DNA of 35,612 nt from Saksenaea vasiformis B4078. Taxonomy: Eukaryota; Mucoromycota; Mucoromycetes; Mucorales; Saksenaeaceae. Within the stretch, counting starts at the first letter, position 1, and every line of letters starts with the position of its first letter. The stretch lies in assembly GCA_000697055.1 (NCBI GenBank), contig JNDT01001259.1:1-35612 (forward strand). The letters run 5' to 3'. The translations under genes and the position numbers were made by a program. Shown one piece after another: positions 32,370 through 35,612 of the stretch. The notes under the pieces were generated by a model. The model made no database searches. It saw only the letters and a list, made by a program, of their open reading frames with translations, and was not told the DNA's origin.

Positions 32370-33702
32370 CACTGCGCACTGAAAAGTCTTTATACACTTG
32401 ACCAAACTCCGCAAATTGAAAATTGTTATCACTGCATGGTATAGTATGTTCACTGGATCAAACAATACCTAATACATAGAAAAAGTCTGGAAACATGAAG
32501 TAGACTATGCAAATAAATTTTATTTAGAATTTGGTACCATTTCAATAACGTGTGTAGCCACCGTGAGCCTTAATGACAGCTTCGCATCGGCGAGGCATCG
32601 AGGCGACCAAATCTTCGCATACACTTTTGGGAATGGCGTTCCATTCCTCGAGAAGAGCAGCTTCCAGATGTTCCAGTTTATGAATTAGGTGTCTCCGCTT
32701 TGCCAGACGCCGCTCCAACTCATCCCAAACGTTCTCTATGGGATTGAGATCTGGATTTTGTGCAGTCCAGTATGGCATAACGGAGACACTTTTCTTGTTC
32801 TTCCACTGACGGACAGTCCTGCAAGTATAGCAGGCTGCGTTATCTTCCTGGAACATGTGATCCATCTTTTTGTTGTCTTTCAAGTATGGAAGTAGATTTT
32901 CCCTCAGAACTTTCATATAGACCTTGCTGTTCATTCTGTCTTCCACTGCCTGAATTGAGCCAACTCTGTCCGCAGCAAAGCAAGCTCAAACCATGACGGA
33001 ACCACCGCCATACTTTGTCGTCTCTTGGATATGTTGCTCCATAAGCTCCTCACTGTCCTTCCGCAACACACGAGCACGACCATCATTACCGATGACACGG
33101 AGTCTGGACTCATCGGACCAGATCACCTTGTCCCACTGTTTTTTAGTCCAATCAACATGCTTCATCGCCCACTGAAGCCGTTTCTTCTTATGTGCGACAC
33201 TCAGCTTTGGTCTGCGGACAGCACGTCGTGAAAAAAAACCAAGCTCATGCACGGCTGTGGCAAACGTACTCAATGCCACTTTTGTACATGAGTCGGAGAA
33301 TGCCGCGTGATGAGACCTAGGAGGTAAACGTGGTTCTCGACGGATCGCACGCTTAATGACGCGCTGCGATCGTTTGGTGATTATCTTTGATCTTCCCGAA
33401 TGTGGTTTCGAAGATGCAGAACCTGTCTTTTCGATGTTTCCTATGATATGCTGGACAGTGGAACGGCCTAGCCCTTTTGCCTTCGCAATGGTGCCATAAA
33501 ACATTCTGCCTGCTTCACTCCGTAAATAGCAACGCGTCCTGCTACCGAAAACTCGAGTCTAGATTGGCATGTGACGTTTGAAATATCTTTCAATGGCATA
33601 GAGTCAGTTTTGTTCCATGAAAAAACATGAAAAATATATTTAGTCATTTTACTCCTGTGGGCGGAGTTTGGTCAGTGTATAAAAACTTCTCAGTGCGCAG
33701 TG
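32370..33702 (-). mobile_element. Tc1/mariner-family element, 1333 bp
   Basis: Bounded by terminal inverted repeats of about 43 bp that begin CACTGCGCACTGA and run to GACCAAACTCCGC; the two ends differ by two substitutions and one indel. A TA dinucleotide flanks each end (32368-32369 and 33703-33704), the target duplication expected of this superfamily. It encodes one transposase on the minus strand. Confidence 0.92.
32542..33570 (-). pseudogene. Tc1-type DDE transposase with two in-frame stops
   Basis: The frame from ATG 33570 to TGA 32542-32544 spans 343 codons, the usual size for Tc1 transposases. The N-terminal helix-turn-helix half reads KAKGLGRSTVQHIIGNIEKT, then a SKPHSGRSK linker. 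The catalytic blocks are DESRLRVIG, QEDNAACYTCRTVRQW and NPDLNPIENVWDELERR, giving the DD34E triad. Two stops break it without frameshift: TAG at codon 4 (33559-33561), and TGA at 32986-32988, where the family has the Trp of the VMVWG motif. Translation could resume at ATG 33504, but the second stop still splits the catalytic domain. An AATAAA on the minus strand (32519-32524) lies just past the end. Confidence 0.9.
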
Positions 33703-33770
33703 TATGTCCATGAGCGTTGTCATCGCTAAGAAGAACAACAGGGAGCCCATCAATCGCACAGGTAACTTAC

Positions 33771-35193
33771 GGAAGCGTGAGTTCTGCTGCTGCTGCTGCA
33801 TATGAACTAGTTGCTTGCATGTGTTGTATGTCCTCTCTGAGCGATGGAAAGCAATTCTCAAAAAATAGCCTGTCACTTTGCGCTTTATCGGTGAACAACA
33901 GTTTCGGAAATGGATGTCCAAGATCTTGGAGGTTTTGCCTTAAGGTGATCATCGAACGCTCTACATGTTCCATAGCCGTCGTTGGAACAAATTGCTGGAT
34001 CCGAATTTCTCCATATTCGTTGTTCATTGTCAACAGTCCATCAAATATCTTGAATCCGCCTAGTTTGCCAATATGTTTTGGAACCTATGGTTACGTTTAG
34101 TCAAATACGAAAGAACTGACTTGCTGTAATACGCACCTTATGAATGTGATCAGTGTTGAGAACCGTTGCTGATAATGTACTCGTATGCAGGTAATGGTCC
34201 ATTGAACGCGATTCTACATAGTCATTGTACATATTCGTTAAGTACTTTGCACTTGGAACTGAGCCACCGTAACCGTTTTTATCTCCAAATGAGGAAAATG
34301 TTGGATTTGCCACTCTTGTTATATCAAAAAACCTATCCAGGCTTCCTCGCTGTTGTTCTGTCGCAATCCGTTTTCTCTCCTCCATGAATTGGAGTTCAAG
34401 TCGGTCATGACGAAGATGATGATACTCGCTGATGGCCCGAGAAAATGGACCGGGCCCCATTCTGGAATGGAAGCAGCTACGCATCATATTCATCAACTCT
34501 CGAGCTACTGCTCCGCGGTGAGAAAGTATCGCAGGAAATTCTTCGGATAAGGAGCGCGGTAGATTTTTGATAATTTCATTGTCATGCCCCAAGTATGATC
34601 GATTGCACCGTTTACATTGATATCTATACGACATGATATAGAAATTGTTGTGCACATCGAAAAATTTTCTTGCAATTGGTCCGTCTGCCCAGCCACGTAC
34701 GCGAAAACCTCCAGAGCATTGAGGGCACTTGAAATCCTTGATGAGCAGATGGACTAGCCACACAAATACGCGAGGATAGTAAAGCGGTGAGGGGTCCAAT
34801 CTTGTTTGGCTACGGAGAGCAAAGTACGGACTAGGTGGTGTCACCCAATAACTCTGATTCTGATAGCACTTGGGAATCTTTTTAGGCGATTGTTCCATTT
34901 CATGCTTTAGTCTCTCTCGCAAGCTAGCCAGGTACTGAACGTGTAGCTATCCATCTGACGCCTCGTCATTACTGTTGTCTTCGCTTGGAGTAAGTCCCTC
35001 TGGATCTGATTGCGTTTCTTCCATGGAAGCCAATTCCATTCTATTGACTTCATCAGACGAGCCGGCTGTTAACCGTTAGCATTAATATGTATTTCACGAG
35101 AGTTTAACAGCAATACGTACACATAGTGAGACCAGATGTTGAAGCCGAAGGTGTTGGATCTTGCTGAGATGGCTGGCTTTGATTGTAATCCAT
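33771..35193 (-). pseudogene. DUF6729-type protein with integrase-like module, one internal stop
   Basis: Minus-strand exons are 35193-35121 (MDYNQSQPSQQDPTPSAS), 35065-34137 and 34084-33771, with GT-AG introns of 55 and 52 bp that keep frame. After a Ser/acidic leader an in-frame TAG sits at 34947-34949. The next part matches the fungal domain I know as DUF6729: YWVTPPSPYFALRS, LYYPRVFVWLVHLLI, zinc-ribbon-like CPQC and CKRC pairs, GWADGPIARKFFDV, LPRSLSEEFPAILSHRGAV, MGPGPFSRAISEYHHLRH. Exon 3 reads like the start of an RNase H-fold integrase: GGFKIFDGLLTMNNEYGEI, then PFPKLLFTDKAQSD, with two candidate catalytic aspartates. It ends at a GTAAGT donor, about 65 bases before the Tc1 insertion; homologues I recall continue into a 3'-5' exonuclease-like domain, which I cannot find. 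Family name is from memory; the fold of exon 3 is inference. Confidence 0.7.
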
Positions 35194-35238
35194 TATAATT
35201 ATAAAAAAAATTATAGATTATAGTCAAAAGGTGGACGC

Positions 35239-35247
35239 TATATATAA
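35239..35247 (-). promoter_or_regulatory. TATA-like box of the DUF6729-type gene
   Basis: TTATATATA on the minus strand, about 46 bases before the ATG at 35193. Confidence 0.45.
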
Positions 35248-35306
35248 GCTATTTCTATGAGGAACCAAAAGCATTTGCTTGGCCTTCAGTCAACAAATTT
35301 TAATTT

Positions 35307-35362
35307 CCGCACTTTGTTCTAAAGAGATGATTGGGGTAGCGGGTACTCCGCACTTTGTTCTA
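35307..35362 (+). repeat. Short direct repeat
   Basis: TCCGCACTTTGTTCTA occurs twice (ending at 35321 and 35362), spaced 41 bases apart. The function is unknown; it could be part of an element end. Confidence 0.7.
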
Positions 35363-35424
35363 GAGCTGTCATTCGCTCAAATTGGTCCAGGCATATACTG
35401 CCAGCCTGAAAGGGCTATGTGACC

Positions 35425-35612
35425 ATGCCTGTAGCCCTGAAATCTCCGATTGTTAGATCATTTGCGGAAATTAGACTCCGTCCTCACCTGTCATACGAAG
35501 TGACGAGTGAGCAGTTCCTTACTGCCGAACTGTCCTGGACAGCGCTGCCGGGCGAGATGTCAATTGGCATCCAGATTCGATGTAGCGAACAAAGACATCA
35601 CGAATGTTCCGT
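35425..35612 (+). CDS. Possible partial ORF running off the window
   Basis: An ATG at 35425 opens a frame that stays open for 62 codons to the window edge. It has protein-like composition (SFAEIRLRPHLSYEVTSEQF, ELSWTALPGEMSIG) but no motif I recognise. It may be the 5' part of a gene or chance. Confidence 0.25.
   Translation, partial: MPVALKSPIVRSFAEIRLRPHLSYEVTSEQFLTAELSWTALPGEMSIGIQIRCSEQRHHECS

Overview
The window is eukaryotic and reads as a fungal genome. Genes are split by very short GT-AG introns (44-64 bp), bases are AT-rich, and the products are fungal types: a 928-residue Ctf4/Mcl1 relative, fungal tropomyosin, a Nop6-like RRM protein, a Dia4-like mitochondrial seryl-tRNA synthetase and an F-box/Cys-LRR protein. 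The tiny introns and the tnp2, Tc1 and DUF6729-type elements make an early-diverging fungus (Mucoromycota-like) my best guess. That placement is inference; no rRNA or species marker is present.

Layout. 1-6.3 kb is a retroelement graveyard: two LTR-like promoter/poly(A) patches and a decayed Ty3-like gag-protease on the minus strand (about 2.66-4.53 kb). At 6.35-6.53 kb there is a tiny gene for a secreted peptide (minus). 7.68-14.15 kb is a compact housekeeping block: CTF4 (plus, 17 exons), tropomyosin (plus, 3 exons) and mitochondrial SerRS (minus, 3 exons, convergent with tropomyosin). 14.15-17.1 kb holds no gene I can recognise, apart from a decayed-looking patch. 17.15-18.19 kb is an intronless membrane RING-CH ubiquitin ligase. 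18.2-21.2 kb holds repeats: a 3'-flank direct repeat, one copy of a dispersed repeat, a striking inverted repeat carrying a CRE-like site, and a CT/CA-rich leader for the next gene. 21.20-22.53 kb is an intronless F-box/LRR protein. 22.5-26.8 kb is gene-poor and holds the second dispersed-repeat copy. 26.84-27.63 kb is a NOP6-like RRM gene (4 exons) and 28.34-29.11 kb a four-helix ER-type membrane protein with a GC-AG intron.

From 29.3 kb to 35.2 kb lies a same-strand (minus) transposon cluster: a decayed tnp2/CACTA transposase that still shows intron signals, a Tc1/mariner element with intact TIRs and TA duplication (two in-frame stops in its transposase), and, beside it, the front part of a DUF6729-type gene followed by an integrase-like module. 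The last 190 bp may start another reading frame.

The single-copy genes act in separate cell processes (replisome, actin cables, mitochondrial translation, ubiquitination, ribosome assembly, ER membrane) and form no pathway. The most unusual items are the DUF6729/integrase-like gene, the three-period tropomyosin, the GC-AG intron and the CRE-bearing inverted repeat.
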